DNA of 21,683 nt from an uncultured Clostridia bacterium. Lineage in GTDB: Bacteria > Bacillota_A > Clostridia > Christensenellales > Aristaeellaceae. The stretch is taken from assembly GCA_945871545.1 (NCBI GenBank), contig CAMBWJ010000003.1:1-21683 (forward strand), in the 5' to 3' direction. Made by a program: the position numbers and the translations under genes. The notes beneath the pieces are model-generated. The model searched no databases. It saw only the letters and a list, made by a program, of their open reading frames with translations, and was not told the DNA's origin. Below are positions 6,630-14,623 of the stretch, piece by piece; positions within the stretch are counted from its first letter, which is position 1; every line of letters begins with the position of its first letter.

Positions 6630-6631
6630 GC

Positions 6632-7150
6632 ATGTTCCGAAGGGCTGAAATGGGCGATCTTACTGCCATCGCCGCAATCTACGACGAGATTCACGGCGAG
6701 ATCGAGGCCGGACGCGCGTCCATCGGCTGGATTCGCGGGGTGTACCCCACCCGCGCCACCGCAGAGGACGCCATCCGACTGGGCGACATGTACGTCGAAG
6801 TTGAGGACGGCGGGATCGTCGCCGCCGCGCGCATCAACCAGTATCAGGGCCCGGAGTACGACGGTGCGCGCTGGAGCTTCGATGCGCCGCCGGATGAAGT
6901 GCTGGTGCTGCACACGCTCGTGGTTCCTCCGCGCTGCAATGGCCGGGGCTACGGCACGAAATTTGTGCATTTTTATGAGGACTGCGCCCGCAGGCGCGGC
7001 TGTCCCTATCTGCGCATGGACACCAACGCCGTAAACGCCGCCGCCCGCTCTCTGTACAAAAAGCTGGGCTACCGGGAGGCCTGCATCGTGCCCTGCGAAT
7101 TCAACGGCATTCCGAACGTACAGCTGGTGTGCCTGGACAAGCGGCTGTAA
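6632..7150 (+). CDS. GNAT-family N-acetyltransferase
   Basis: 172 residues. The acetyl-CoA pyrophosphate-binding motif is VVPPRCNGRGYGTKFVHF (about 98-114), preceded by the beta-strand VLVLHTLVV and followed by YLRMDTNAVNAAARSLYKKLGY, the standard GNAT C-terminal signature. The substrate cannot be told from sequence. I chose ATG 6632 because GGAGG ends 7 nt before it. An ATG at 6626 overlapping the rluF stop is in frame but only 1 nt from the SD. It is second gene of the rluF operon and ends at a strong terminator. Confidence 0.88.
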   Translation: MFRRAEMGDLTAIAAIYDEIHGEIEAGRASIGWIRGVYPTRATAEDAIRLGDMYVEVEDGGIVAAARINQYQGPEYDGARWSFDAPPDEVLVLHTLVVPPRCNGRGYGTKFVHFYEDCARRRGCPYLRMDTNAVNAAARSLYKKLGYREACIVPCEFNGIPNVQLVCLDKRL

Positions 7151-7201
7151 TGCGGACGGGGGAACAGGCTTCTCCGTCCATCATGCGTTCCTTCGACAGA
7201 A

Positions 7202-7238
7202 TCGTCCGACCTGTATATGCAGGTCGGACGAATTTTTA
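7202..7238 (+). terminator. Terminator of the rluF-GNAT operon
   Basis: CGTCCGACCTG (7203-7213) pairs with CAGGTCGGACG (7220-7230) around a 6-nt loop and is followed by AATTTTTA on plus. The minus strand lacks a T-tract. Confidence 0.85.
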
Positions 7239-7254
7239 TGCAGATGAGCTCGCT

Positions 7255-8592
7255 TCAGCTCACGGCAGGGCGCGGCCTTCTTCGGATGCGCCGGAGCATG
7301 GTGAGCTGGAAGGCAGTCAGGCACAGCCAGCCGATGCCGGTGGCCAGGGCGACCGCGCGCAGACCCAGACTTCCCGCCCAGAGGTAGGACAGCGCCACGC
7401 GCACGGAGATTTGCAGGGTTGTGGCGGCCAGGGGGATGTAGACCCTGCCCACGCCCCGGAAGTAGCCCGCAAACAGGTTGCCGGTGAAGCACATCACGTA
7501 GAACAGCGCGATCTGGCGCAGATACTGCACGCCGAAGCCGATGGCCTCCGCCTCGCCGTCGTTCAGGAACACGCCCACGCCGATGCGCGCGCAGACGAAC
7601 AGCAGCACCGAGAGCACAAGCCCCAGCCACGCGCCCAGCTTCAGGCCCTCCTTCAGGCCGTCCTTCACGCGATCGTCGTTCTGTGCGCCGTAGTTCTGGG
7701 AGACGAACACCGACAGTGCCTGTCCCATGCTGGTGCCGAAGGAGTTGGCAAACCCCTCGATGCGCCCGGTGGCGGTGTAGGCCGCGATGCCCGGCATACC
7801 CAGGGTGTTCACCGCGCCCTGCACGAAGATCTTGCCGATGTACAGGCTGGACTGGTGCAGCGCGGAGCTGAAGCCGAAGGTCAGCGTGCGGCCCACCAGA
7901 CTCCTGTCCAGATGGAATTCGTAGCGGCTGCACAGCAGATCCCGGTCGCGCCGCAGGATGTAGACCAGGCAGCACAGCGCCGAGAGCAGCTGGGACAGCA
8001 CCGTGGCCCAGGCCGCGCCCGCGATGCCCAGATTCAGCAGGCCCACGAACAGATAATCCACCACGGCGTTGACCGCTACGGCCACGAACAGGAAGAAGGT
8101 TGCCGCCCGGGTGTCGCCGATGGCCCGCAGCATGCTGGAAAACAGATTGTATAAATATGTGCACAGCATGCCGCCGATGATGACCTTCAGATAGGATTCA
8201 ATGTGGGGGATCAGCTCCGCGGGCGACTGGATCAGCACGAGCACCGGCCGCATCAGCGCCAGAAACAGCGCCGCCAGCAGAACCGTCACGCACGCGCCCA
8301 GGCTCAGCGAGGCGAACATCTCCCGTCGGAACGCGGCGCGGTCGCCGCTGCCGTACAGCTGCGCCAGAATCACCGATATGCCCGTGCAGAAGCCGGTGAG
8401 CACGAAGATGAACAGGTTCATGATCGTTCCCGCAATGCCCACCGCCGAAAACGCCTCCGTGCCCAGAAAGCGGCTGATGATCAGCGAATCCACCGTGTTG
8501 TACATCTGCTGGAGCACGCTGCCGATCAGCAGCGGCAACGACAGCGCAATCAGCTCGCGGCGGATGTTTCCCTCCAATAATGTGCCCTTCAT
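7255..8592 (-). CDS. MATE-family multidrug/toxin efflux transporter
   Basis: 445 residues, the family length, with about 12 hydrophobic spans. The N-terminus (MKGTLLEGNIRRELIALSLPLLIGSVLQQMYNTVDSLIISRFLG) and the internally repeated second half (GFSSALHQSSLYIGKIFVQGAVNTLG ... FANSFGTSMGQALSVFVSQNYGA) are typical of Firmicutes MATE antiporters. These export drugs or metabolites using Na+ or H+. Substrate unknown. A positively charged tail (RRIRRRPRPAVS) is predicted cytoplasmic. The ATG at 8592 has a weak SD (GGGTGA). It has its own promoter, divergent from the alkaline phosphatase gene. Confidence 0.92.
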   Translation of the reverse strand: MKGTLLEGNIRRELIALSLPLLIGSVLQQMYNTVDSLIISRFLGTEAFSAVGIAGTIMNLFIFVLTGFCTGISVILAQLYGSGDRAAFRREMFASLSLGACVTVLLAALFLALMRPVLVLIQSPAELIPHIESYLKVIIGGMLCTYLYNLFSSMLRAIGDTRAATFFLFVAVAVNAVVDYLFVGLLNLGIAGAAWATVLSQLLSALCCLVYILRRDRDLLCSRYEFHLDRSLVGRTLTFGFSSALHQSSLYIGKIFVQGAVNTLGMPGIAAYTATGRIEGFANSFGTSMGQALSVFVSQNYGAQNDDRVKDGLKEGLKLGAWLGLVLSVLLFVCARIGVGVFLNDGEAEAIGFGVQYLRQIALFYVMCFTGNLFAGYFRGVGRVYIPLAATTLQISVRVALSYLWAGSLGLRAVALATGIGWLCLTAFQLTMLRRIRRRPRPAVS

Positions 8593-8660
8593 ATCGTTTC
8601 ACCCGGCAATATTTTAACAAAACCCGTTCGCAGAGGCAATGCGCTTTCTGCTTTTGTTTG

Positions 8661-8689
8661 ATTATGCCTGCGTGAAACCGGCCCGTCAA
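8661..8689 (-). promoter_or_regulatory. Promoter of the MATE gene
   Basis: On minus: TTGACG (8684-8689), 17 nt, CATAAT (8661-8666). It leaves a leader of about 60 nt before the ATG. In the rest of 8593-8792 I see only the phosphatase promoter region. Confidence 0.6.
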
Positions 8690-8745
8690 ATCCTGACACA
8701 GCCTTGCAGCAGTTTGATCCCAGCCTGACGCGGCTCTGATTTTTT

Positions 8746-8756
8746 CGTGCTATGCT
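8746..8756 (+). promoter_or_regulatory. Extended -10 of the alkaline phosphatase promoter
   Basis: TGC-TATGCT (8748-8756) matches the extended -10 style of other promoters here. No good -35 lies at 17-18 nt; the nearest, CTGACG (8725-8730), is 20 nt away. A poor -35 is what an activator-dependent (for example PhoP-type) promoter would show, but I see no clear Pho box. Confidence 0.4.
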
Positions 8757-8792
8757 TGTTCCGAACCAAAATGAAAGGAATGAAACTGTGGT

Positions 8793-10274
8793 ATGAAAAA
8801 ATTGATTGCCCTGATCTGCATTCTGGCCCTTGCGCTGGCATGCATCCCCGCCGCGACGGCTGAGGAGGCCGCTGCAGCCCCCAAATACGTGTTCATGTTC
8901 ATCGGCGACGGCATGGGCAACCCCCAGGTGACCGCCACCCAGTACTACAAGGGCGCGGTTGAAAATCCCGACTCCGAGTTCCCGGTTCCCGCCGACCTGA
9001 GCTTCACCCAGTTCCCCTACCTGGGCATGGTGACTACCTACGATGCATCCTCCTTCTGCCCGGACTCCGCCTCCACCGCCACCTCCATGGCCTCCGGTGA
9101 AAAGACCCTGTCCGGCGTCATCAACTACGACGTGACCCTGACCACCCCCTTCAAGCTCGTCACCGAGTACGCCAAGGAGGCCGGTTACAGGATCGGCGTC
9201 ATCTCCAGCGTGTCCGTGGACCACGCCACCCCGGCAGCCTACTACGCCAAGCAGCCCAGCCGCAACGACTACTATGAGATCGCCGTGCAGGGCGTGACCG
9301 GCGACACCGTGGACTACCTCGCGGGCGGCGGCTTCAAGAAGCCCACCGGCGCGGACAAGGAAAACCCGCAGACCGACGTCATGAAGCTGGCCGCGGAGAA
9401 CGGCTGGAGCATCCCGGAAACCAACGATGAGATCCGCAGCCTGAACGCCGAATCCGGCCGCGTGCTGGCCATCAACCCCGTTCTGCAGGACTCCAAGGCC
9501 ATCCACTACGAGATCGACCGTGAGCGCCTGGCCACCGATGGCGAGGACGTGCTCTCCCTGGCGGACTTCGTGCAGGCCGGCATCAACGTGCTGGACAACG
9601 AGAACGGCTTCTTCCTCATGTGCGAGGGCGGCAAGATCGACTGGGCCGGCCACGCCAACGACGCGGCAACCTCCATCCATGAGACCTTGGCCCTGAGCGA
9701 CGCGGTGCAGGTCGCTGTGGACTTCGCCGCAGAGCATCCCGACGAGACGCTCATCATCGTGACTGCAGACCATGAGACCGGCGGCATGACCATCGGCTTC
9801 GCCACCACCGCCTACGACACCCACTTCACCTACCTGACCAACCAGAAGATCTCCTTCACCGACTTCGATTCCGTGATCGCCGATATGCGCGACAACGGCG
9901 CGAGCTTCGAGGACGCGCTTGCTGAGATCGAGACCTACTACGGCCTGACCACCGAGCCGGAGCAGGAGCTTACTCTGACCGAAACCGAGCTGAACAGCCT
10001 CCGCGCGGCCTTCGAGCTGAGCATGACCCCCGCCGACGCGCGCACGCTGGGCGAGGAGGAGGCCCTGCTTTATGGCGGCTACGAGCCCCTGTCCATGGCG
10101 GTCTGCCACATCATCAACAACAAGGCCGGCCTGAGCTACACCTCCTACGCCCACACGGGCCTTCAGATTCCGGTGTACGCAACGGGCGTGGGCGCGGAAG
10201 CCTTCTCCGGCCTCTACGACAACACCGAAATCTTCACCCGCACCATGGAGGTCATGGGCCTGCAGGCGGACTGA
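8793..10274 (+). CDS. phoA: Secreted alkaline phosphatase
   Basis: 493 residues. It has an N-terminal signal peptide (KK, then LIALICILALALACIPAATA, cleavage near residue 23). The two-metal phosphatase core follows: FIGDGMG (metal ligand D39), the nucleophile S92 in CPDSASTATSMASG, DHATPAAYYAKQPSR, EGGKIDWAGH (D283, H287), TADHETGG (D326, H327) and the late HTG (H454). It hydrolyses phosphate monoesters outside the membrane, normally under phosphate limitation. The SD is weak: AAAGGA lies about 13 nt before the ATG. Codons are strongly biased to C-ending forms, more than in neighbours, suggesting high expression. A strong terminator follows. The family is certain; the symbol is by analogy. 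Confidence 0.93.
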   Translation: MKKLIALICILALALACIPAATAEEAAAAPKYVFMFIGDGMGNPQVTATQYYKGAVENPDSEFPVPADLSFTQFPYLGMVTTYDASSFCPDSASTATSMASGEKTLSGVINYDVTLTTPFKLVTEYAKEAGYRIGVISSVSVDHATPAAYYAKQPSRNDYYEIAVQGVTGDTVDYLAGGGFKKPTGADKENPQTDVMKLAAENGWSIPETNDEIRSLNAESGRVLAINPVLQDSKAIHYEIDRERLATDGEDVLSLADFVQAGINVLDNENGFFLMCEGGKIDWAGHANDAATSIHETLALSDAVQVAVDFAAEHPDETLIIVTADHETGGMTIGFATTAYDTHFTYLTNQKISFTDFDSVIADMRDNGASFEDALAEIETYYGLTTEPEQELTLTETELNSLRAAFELSMTPADARTLGEEEALLYGGYEPLSMAVCHIINNKAGLSYTSYAHTGLQIPVYATGVGAEAFSGLYDNTEIFTRTMEVMGLQAD

Positions 10275-10296
10275 TTCAAACTCCAAAGTGAAAGCG

Positions 10297-10331
10297 CAGG
10301 GGCTGGCGGCAAATCCGCCGGCCCCTGTTTT
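10297..10331 (+). terminator. Terminator of the alkaline phosphatase gene
   Basis: CAGGGGCTGGCGG (10297-10309) pairs with CCGCCGGCCCCTG (10315-10327), a 13-bp stem with one G-T pair and a 5-nt loop, followed by TTTT. Only 31 nt remain before the next ATG, so the YibE/F gene may depend on read-through. Confidence 0.8.
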
Positions 10332-10362
10332 GAAAACAAAAATGTTTTGAGGACAAATTATT

Positions 10363-11499
10363 ATGAAGAAATCCACGCGAAAGAGCCTGATTCTCTGCCT
10401 GGTGATGCTGATCTTCTGCAGCCTGCTCTGCCTGCTGCCGGATACGCACCTCAACGTCACCTCCACCTTCCCCCGGGAGCGGGTGCGCATCGATTCGGTG
10501 GACAACAGCATGCTGGACCCGGTGGGCATCACCTACAACGGCGTGCAGCCCTGCCGGGTGACCATCCTCAGCGGCGAACACAGGGGCGAGACGTATTCCT
10601 CCTACAACTACCTGAATTCCGCGCTGGACAAGGACAAGCTGTTCGCCCCCGGCGAGACCGCCTGGGCCATGCTTCAGGAGGGTGCAAGTGGCCTGACCAT
10701 CACCCTGATCGACCACTACCGCACGTCCATCGAGCTGGGCGCGGTGGGCGTGCTGGCGCTGGCGCTGATCCTCTTCGGTGGCGTGGTGGGCTGCGGTGCG
10801 ATGGTCTCGCTGGTGGCCAGCGCGGTGATCGTGTGGAAACTGCTGATTCCGCTGCTGCTGAAGGGGATCAACCCCATGTTCGCCGCCTTCGTCACGGTGA
10901 TCGTGCTCACCGTGCTCATCGACCTGCTGGTGGCAGGCTTCACGAAGCGCTGTCTGGTGGCGATCCTCGGGTCGCTTACCGGAACGCTGATGACCTGCTG
11001 CGTCGCGATCCTGCTGACGCACCTATTAAAGCTGGACGGCGGCGACCTGCCCTACGTGGTACCGCTGCTGGCCCAGTCCAGCATGGGCGTGGACACCCGC
11101 AGCCTGTACATCGGCATGGTGTTCCTGGCGAACTCCGGCGCGCTGATGGATCTGAGCATGGACGTGTCCGTGTCCATGGAGGAGATTCACAGTCACCGCC
11201 CCGATCTGAGCCGCGCCGCGCTGATGAAGAGCGGACGCACGGTGGGCCGCAGCGTGCTGGGCACCATGACCACCACGCTGATGCTGGCCTACTCGGGCAA
11301 CTACCTGTCCATGCTGATGTACTTCGTGGGACAGGGTACGCCGCTTTCCGACGTCGTGAACCTGAAGTACGTGTCCAGCCAGCTGCTCAACACGCTGGTG
11401 GGCAGCTTCGGCCTGGTGGTGGCCGCGCCGCTGACCGCGCTGATCGCGGGCTTCGCCTACACGGGTGGGCACAGAAGAGAAGCGATAAGGGCGGATTGA
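10363..11499 (+). CDS. YibE/F-family integral membrane protein
   Basis: 378 residues. One N-terminal membrane anchor (about 8-26) is followed by an extracytoplasmic segment of roughly 95 residues, then about seven hydrophobic spans starting near residue 122. The region LLAQSSMGVDTRSLYIGMVFLANSGALMDLSMDVSVSMEEIHSHRP and the closing FGLVVAAPLTALIAGF are the conserved YibE/F signature. Function is not established for the family. GAGGAC lies 8 nt before the ATG. It lies directly behind the phosphatase gene with a terminator between and no visible promoter of its own, so attenuated co-transcription is possible. Confidence 0.82.
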   Translation: MKKSTRKSLILCLVMLIFCSLLCLLPDTHLNVTSTFPRERVRIDSVDNSMLDPVGITYNGVQPCRVTILSGEHRGETYSSYNYLNSALDKDKLFAPGETAWAMLQEGASGLTITLIDHYRTSIELGAVGVLALALILFGGVVGCGAMVSLVASAVIVWKLLIPLLLKGINPMFAAFVTVIVLTVLIDLLVAGFTKRCLVAILGSLTGTLMTCCVAILLTHLLKLDGGDLPYVVPLLAQSSMGVDTRSLYIGMVFLANSGALMDLSMDVSVSMEEIHSHRPDLSRAALMKSGRTVGRSVLGTMTTTLMLAYSGNYLSMLMYFVGQGTPLSDVVNLKYVSSQLLNTLVGSFGLVVAAPLTALIAGFAYTGGHRREAIRAD

Positions 11500-11509
11500 A
11501 TCAGACAGA

Positions 11510-11537
11510 CACCCCCGATCCTGTTGGGTCGGGGGTG
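11510..11537. terminator. Hairpin between convergent genes
   Basis: CACCCCCGATCC (11510-11521) pairs with GGGTCGGGGGTG (11526-11537), 12 bp with one G-T pair and a TGTT tetraloop. The tail on plus is only CAAATTTG and there is no T-run on minus, so strength is uncertain. Confidence 0.6.
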
Positions 11538-11554
11538 CAAATTTGTGTGCAGGG

Positions 11555-12583
11555 TCAGCTTTCCGGCAGCTTCACGGTGAAGCGGCAGCCCCGACCGGGC
11601 AGGTTCTCCTGCACAATCTCGCCGCCGCAGACGTTCAGGATGCGCTTGACCAGCGCAAGCCCCAGGCCGTTGCCCTCCTCCCGGTGGGAGCTGTCGCCCT
11701 GATAGAACTTGTCGAAGATGTGCTTCTGCGCCTCGGGGGGAATGCCCGGGCCCTCGTCCTCCACGGTGAACACCACGCCGCCGTCGCTGCGGCACAGCCG
11801 CAGCCGCACCGCAGCGTTGGGCGGGCTGAACTTCACGGCGTTGCCGATCAGGTTATTCCACACGTGCATCAGCAGCCGCTCGTCGCCGCGATAGCTGATC
11901 TCCTCCAGCTCCACGTCGAAATCGGTCTCCTTTTCGCTCCACTGGGGCTCCAGCGACAGGATGGACTGGCGCACCTGCTCGTCCAGCCGGAACTCCGTTT
12001 CCTCCCGGGCGATGGTCTGGTTCTCCACCTTGGACAGAAGCAGGATGTCGCCGATCAGGCTGGAGAGTCTGCGGGTGTTGTGCAGAATCTTCTCCACGTA
12101 CTCGCGCTGCTCCGGCGTGGCCTCGGGCGTGTCCTGCAGCAGCATGGCGTAGCCCTCGATGGCGTTGATGGGGGTCTTGAACTCGTGGGAGACGTTGGAG
12201 ACGAAGTCGGACTGGAGCACCTCGGTCTTTTCCAGCTCCGCAACCATGACGTTGAAGTCCCGGTAGAGCTGCTGGACGTCGCCGCTGCGGCTTGTGCTGT
12301 CGATGCGGAGCTTGAAGTCTCCGCCCGCCACGCGGTTCATGGCGCTGCCCAGGTTGCGGATGGGCCGCAGGATGCGGCGGTTCAGCAGCAGGGCGATGAT
12401 CCCCGCCAGCGCGCTGCTAGCCACCAGCACCCAGATCACGCTGGGGATCGACAGCGTCACGCCAAACAGCCGGTTCAGCACCAGAATCAGGCCCACGCCC
12501 ACCAGAATCGACAGGCACACCTCGCCGAAGATGGCCATGGTGAAGTAGAAGCCCAGGCCCGTACTGCGCTTCTTCCGCCTCAT
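11555..12583 (-). CDS. Membrane histidine kinase with short extracytoplasmic loop
   Basis: 342 residues. Two membrane spans (about 12-37 and 47-67) are separated by only around ten residues. A HAMP domain follows (about 68-120), then HisKA with SNVSHEFKTPINAIEGY (His133; the ExxT phosphatase motif is intact), the N-box WNNLIGNAVKFSP (242-254), G1 EDEGPGIP and G2 GNGLGLALVK. The near absence of an external sensor resembles intramembrane-sensing kinases, so the signal is likely membrane-borne or comes from a partner protein. The ATG overlaps the stop of the regulator gene (ATGA). A longer upstream frame exists but runs through the regulator and lacks homology. It is last gene of a three-gene operon. 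Confidence 0.9.
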   Translation of the reverse strand: MRRKKRSTGLGFYFTMAIFGEVCLSILVGVGLILVLNRLFGVTLSIPSVIWVLVASSALAGIIALLLNRRILRPIRNLGSAMNRVAGGDFKLRIDSTSRSGDVQQLYRDFNVMVAELEKTEVLQSDFVSNVSHEFKTPINAIEGYAMLLQDTPEATPEQREYVEKILHNTRRLSSLIGDILLLSKVENQTIAREETEFRLDEQVRQSILSLEPQWSEKETDFDVELEEISYRGDERLLMHVWNNLIGNAVKFSPPNAAVRLRLCRSDGGVVFTVEDEGPGIPPEAQKHIFDKFYQGDSSHREEGNGLGLALVKRILNVCGGEIVQENLPGRGCRFTVKLPES

Positions 12584-13251
12584 GTGCGCACCACCTTGTA
12601 GCCCACGCCACGCATGGTGACGATCCTGAAGTCCGGGTTGTCCTTGAAGCGCTCCCGCAGCCGTCCGATGTGCACGTCCACGGTGTGGGAGTCCACCTCC
12701 GCATTGTAGCCCCAGATTTCGTCCATCAGCTGCTGGCGGGTGAAGATCTTGCCCGGATAGGCCGCCATCTTGTACAGCAGCATGAATTCCTTCTGTGGAA
12801 GCACCATGCTCTTTCCCGCGCGGCTCACCGTGAGCGAATCGCACTCCAGCAGCGTCTCGCCGATCCTCTGCCGTCGCTCGCTGAGCATGCGCGCACGCCG
12901 CAGCAGCGCGCCCACCCGCAGCACCATCTCGTTCACGTTCACCGGCTTGACCATGTAATCGTCCGTGCCGGAGAGGAAGCCCTCCCGCATGTCGTCCAGC
13001 GTGGACTTGGCGGTGATCATCAGCACCGGGGTCTTGACCCCGTCCTCCCGCAGCGCCCGCACCAGCGCGTTTCCGTCCATCACCGGCATCATGACGTCGG
13101 AAATGATCAGATCCACGTAGCCGCGCCCCAGAATCTTCAGCGCCTCCGCGCCGTTTTCGGCGGTCTCCACCTGATAGCCGTTCTTCTCCAGCACCCGCGC
13201 AAAGAGCTGGCGCAGCTCCACATCGTCCTCGACGATCAGTATCCTGTTCAT
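12580..13251 (-). CDS. OmpR/PhoB-family response regulator
   Basis: 223 residues. The receiver domain has acidic D9/D10, phospho-accepting D52 (LIISDVMMPVMDG), T80 and K102. The C-terminal winged-helix DNA-binding domain ends in DSHTVDVHIGRLRERFKDNPDFRIVTMRGVGYKVV. GGGGAGG sits about 5 nt before the ATG at 13251, which decides against a longer start. Its ATG overlaps the glycosyltransferase stop, and its stop overlaps the kinase start, both as ATGA. It is the cognate partner of the kinase downstream; targets may include the divergent membrane-protein genes. Confidence 0.94.
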   Translation of the reverse strand: MNRILIVEDDVELRQLFARVLEKNGYQVETAENGAEALKILGRGYVDLIISDVMMPVMDGNALVRALREDGVKTPVLMITAKSTLDDMREGFLSGTDDYMVKPVNVNEMVLRVGALLRRARMLSERRQRIGETLLECDSLTVSRAGKSMVLPQKEFMLLYKMAAYPGKIFTRQQLMDEIWGYNAEVDSHTVDVHIGRLRERFKDNPDFRIVTMRGVGYKVVRT

Positions 13252-14390
13252 GCAGACCTCCCCGCGTTCATCCTTCCGCCGCACAGATCGATCATCTCTT
13301 CACAGATGCGCTCCGCCGCCGCGCCCGGGCGATGCCTCTCGCCCGCCGCCCGCAGTTCGCGGGTGCGCGCCGGATTGGACAGAAGTTCCGCACATCTTTC
13401 TGCCAGCTCCTTCGGACTGTCCGCCGTCACGCCCAGGCCGGTGTTCAGGAAGTAGCGGCGGTTGTGCGCCTCGCAGCCCGCCACCGCGTCCACCATCACC
13501 ATAGGCAGGCACTTCACCGCCGCCTCCGTGGTGCTCAGGCCGCCGGGCTTGGTGAGATAGAGATCCACGCTGTCCATCAGAAGCGAGATGTCCGGCACGT
13601 AATCGTAGATGTGGATGTTCTCATGGTCGGCGTAGCGCCGCTTCATCTGCCGGAACAGCCGCCTGTTCGTGCCGCACAGCACGCTCAGGTGCTGCTCATG
13701 GGTGAGCTTCTTCGCCAGCAGCTTCGTCAGCTGCCGGATCGGCCCGCAGCCCATGCTGCCGCACATCATCATCATGTGCCTGTGGCCCTCGGGGATCCCG
13801 AAGGCCGCGCCCGCCGCCGCCCGGTCGGCGCAGCGATAGAATTCGCTGCGCACCGGGATGCCGCTGGGAACCAGCTGCTCCGGGCGGACGCCGCCCACCA
13901 GAAATTCCGACGCAAGCGATTGATCCGGGATGAAGTAGAGTTCCAGATCGCTCTGGTCCATGCTGGGGCTGCAGGTGTAGTCCGTGGCCACGAAGGCCGT
14001 GCGCACCGGCAGCGACTGGCGGCGCAGCGTCTCCGTCAGGATCAGCGCCGAGAGCACGTGGGTGCAGATCACCGCATCGAATTTGCCGTCAGATACAAAG
14101 CTCCCGAGCCGTTCTGCACCCACCGTGAGAAAGCGATGCACCGGCGTTTTTTGCCGGAACACGCCGGGATGGTTCTCCAGATATTTGTAGCCGTGGCGAA
14201 ACAGCCCCGGAAAATGGCGGTACATGGCCACATGGGCCTTTGCGAACAGCTCGGACGCGCCCTTTGAGATGAAGCGCAATGCGTCCGTCACCTCGCAGTG
14301 CGCGCCCTGCGCCTCAAGGCATTCCTGAATCGCCGCAGAACAGGAGTTGTGCCCCTCCCCCGTGTTGCAGCTTAAAATCAGCACTCGCAT
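13248..14390 (-). CDS. UgtP/MGDG-synthase-type glycolipid glycosyltransferase
   Basis: 380 residues, matching processive diacylglycerol glycosyltransferases. The N-terminal acceptor half begins MRVLILSCNTGEGHNSCSAAI, with the GEGHN glycine-histidine motif of the MGDG-synthase family at 11-15. The C-terminal GT-B half contains MMMCGSMGCGPI and the nucleotide-sugar-binding YLTKPGGLSTTEA (278-290). Such enzymes move glucose or galactose from a UDP-sugar to diacylglycerol at the inner face of the membrane, giving glycolipids and lipoteichoic acid anchors. The sugar cannot be called. The ATG at 14390 has AGAAGGA upstream; an in-frame extension to 14522 lies in the promoter region. It is first gene of an operon with a two-component system. 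Confidence 0.87.
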   Translation of the reverse strand: MRVLILSCNTGEGHNSCSAAIQECLEAQGAHCEVTDALRFISKGASELFAKAHVAMYRHFPGLFRHGYKYLENHPGVFRQKTPVHRFLTVGAERLGSFVSDGKFDAVICTHVLSALILTETLRRQSLPVRTAFVATDYTCSPSMDQSDLELYFIPDQSLASEFLVGGVRPEQLVPSGIPVRSEFYRCADRAAAGAAFGIPEGHRHMMMMCGSMGCGPIRQLTKLLAKKLTHEQHLSVLCGTNRRLFRQMKRRYADHENIHIYDYVPDISLLMDSVDLYLTKPGGLSTTEAAVKCLPMVMVDAVAGCEAHNRRYFLNTGLGVTADSPKELAERCAELLSNPARTRELRAAGERHRPGAAAERICEEMIDLCGGRMNAGRSA

Positions 14391-14417
14391 TTCATCAAAT
14401 CCTTCTGATATGACTGT

Positions 14418-14429
14418 ATTGTATACAAT
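14418..14429. promoter_or_regulatory. Perfect palindrome ATTGTATACAAT, possible operator
   Basis: A 12-bp perfect palindrome, 10 bp downstream of the -10 proposed for the glycosyltransferase operon, so over its start region. A GntR-like or regulator dimer site is possible; the binding protein is unknown. Confidence 0.4.
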
Positions 14430-14439
14430 CCCACGAAAT

Positions 14440-14468
14440 ACTGTAACATGTTTCCAGCGTTTTTTCAA
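14440..14468 (-). promoter_or_regulatory. Candidate promoter of the glycosyltransferase/two-component operon
   Basis: On minus: TTGAAA (14463-14468), 17 nt, TACAGT (14440-14445). The leader to the ATG at 14390 is about 45 nt. Confidence 0.5.
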
Positions 14469-14480
14469 CTGCCCGTACTT

Positions 14481-14492
14481 CAACAATTGTTG
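14481..14492. promoter_or_regulatory. Perfect palindrome CAACAATTGTTG, possible operator
   Basis: A 12-bp perfect palindrome lying between the two divergent promoters, 12 bp from each -35. TTGTTG is repeated twice more just downstream (from 14501, and as GTTGTT near 14511). Confidence 0.4.
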
Positions 14493-14503
14493 ATCTTGGG
14501 TTG

Positions 14504-14532
14504 TTGGAGAGTTGTTTTTCACGCTTTATAAT
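14504..14532 (+). promoter_or_regulatory. Promoter of the DUF2238 operon
   Basis: A perfect TATAAT (14527-14532) with a weak -35 TTGGAG (14504-14509) at 17 nt. A 90-nt GC-rich leader follows, starting with a hairpin GGCGGGG/CCCCGCC. Confidence 0.6.
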
Positions 14533-14623
14533 AAGAGTATAGGCGGGGAGACGCGGCCCCGCCGGCTCGAGAGAGGGGTGCGCCGCGTCGGAGCATTGCG
14601 GTACCGTCGGGAGGTCGTTTTTC

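Noticed and set aside
8589..10532. A 647-codon open frame on minus, antisense to the alkaline phosphatase gene
   Set aside because: Its translation is a low-complexity Gly/Val/His/Ala mixture with no motif, typical of the mirror frame of a GC-rich gene; the plus-strand gene has a complete active site and signal peptide.
12584..12844. N-terminal extension of the membrane histidine kinase
   Set aside because: The extension runs inside the regulator gene and gives Gly/Ala/His-rich noise; the ATGA overlap start at 12583 begins with a proper positively charged membrane anchor.
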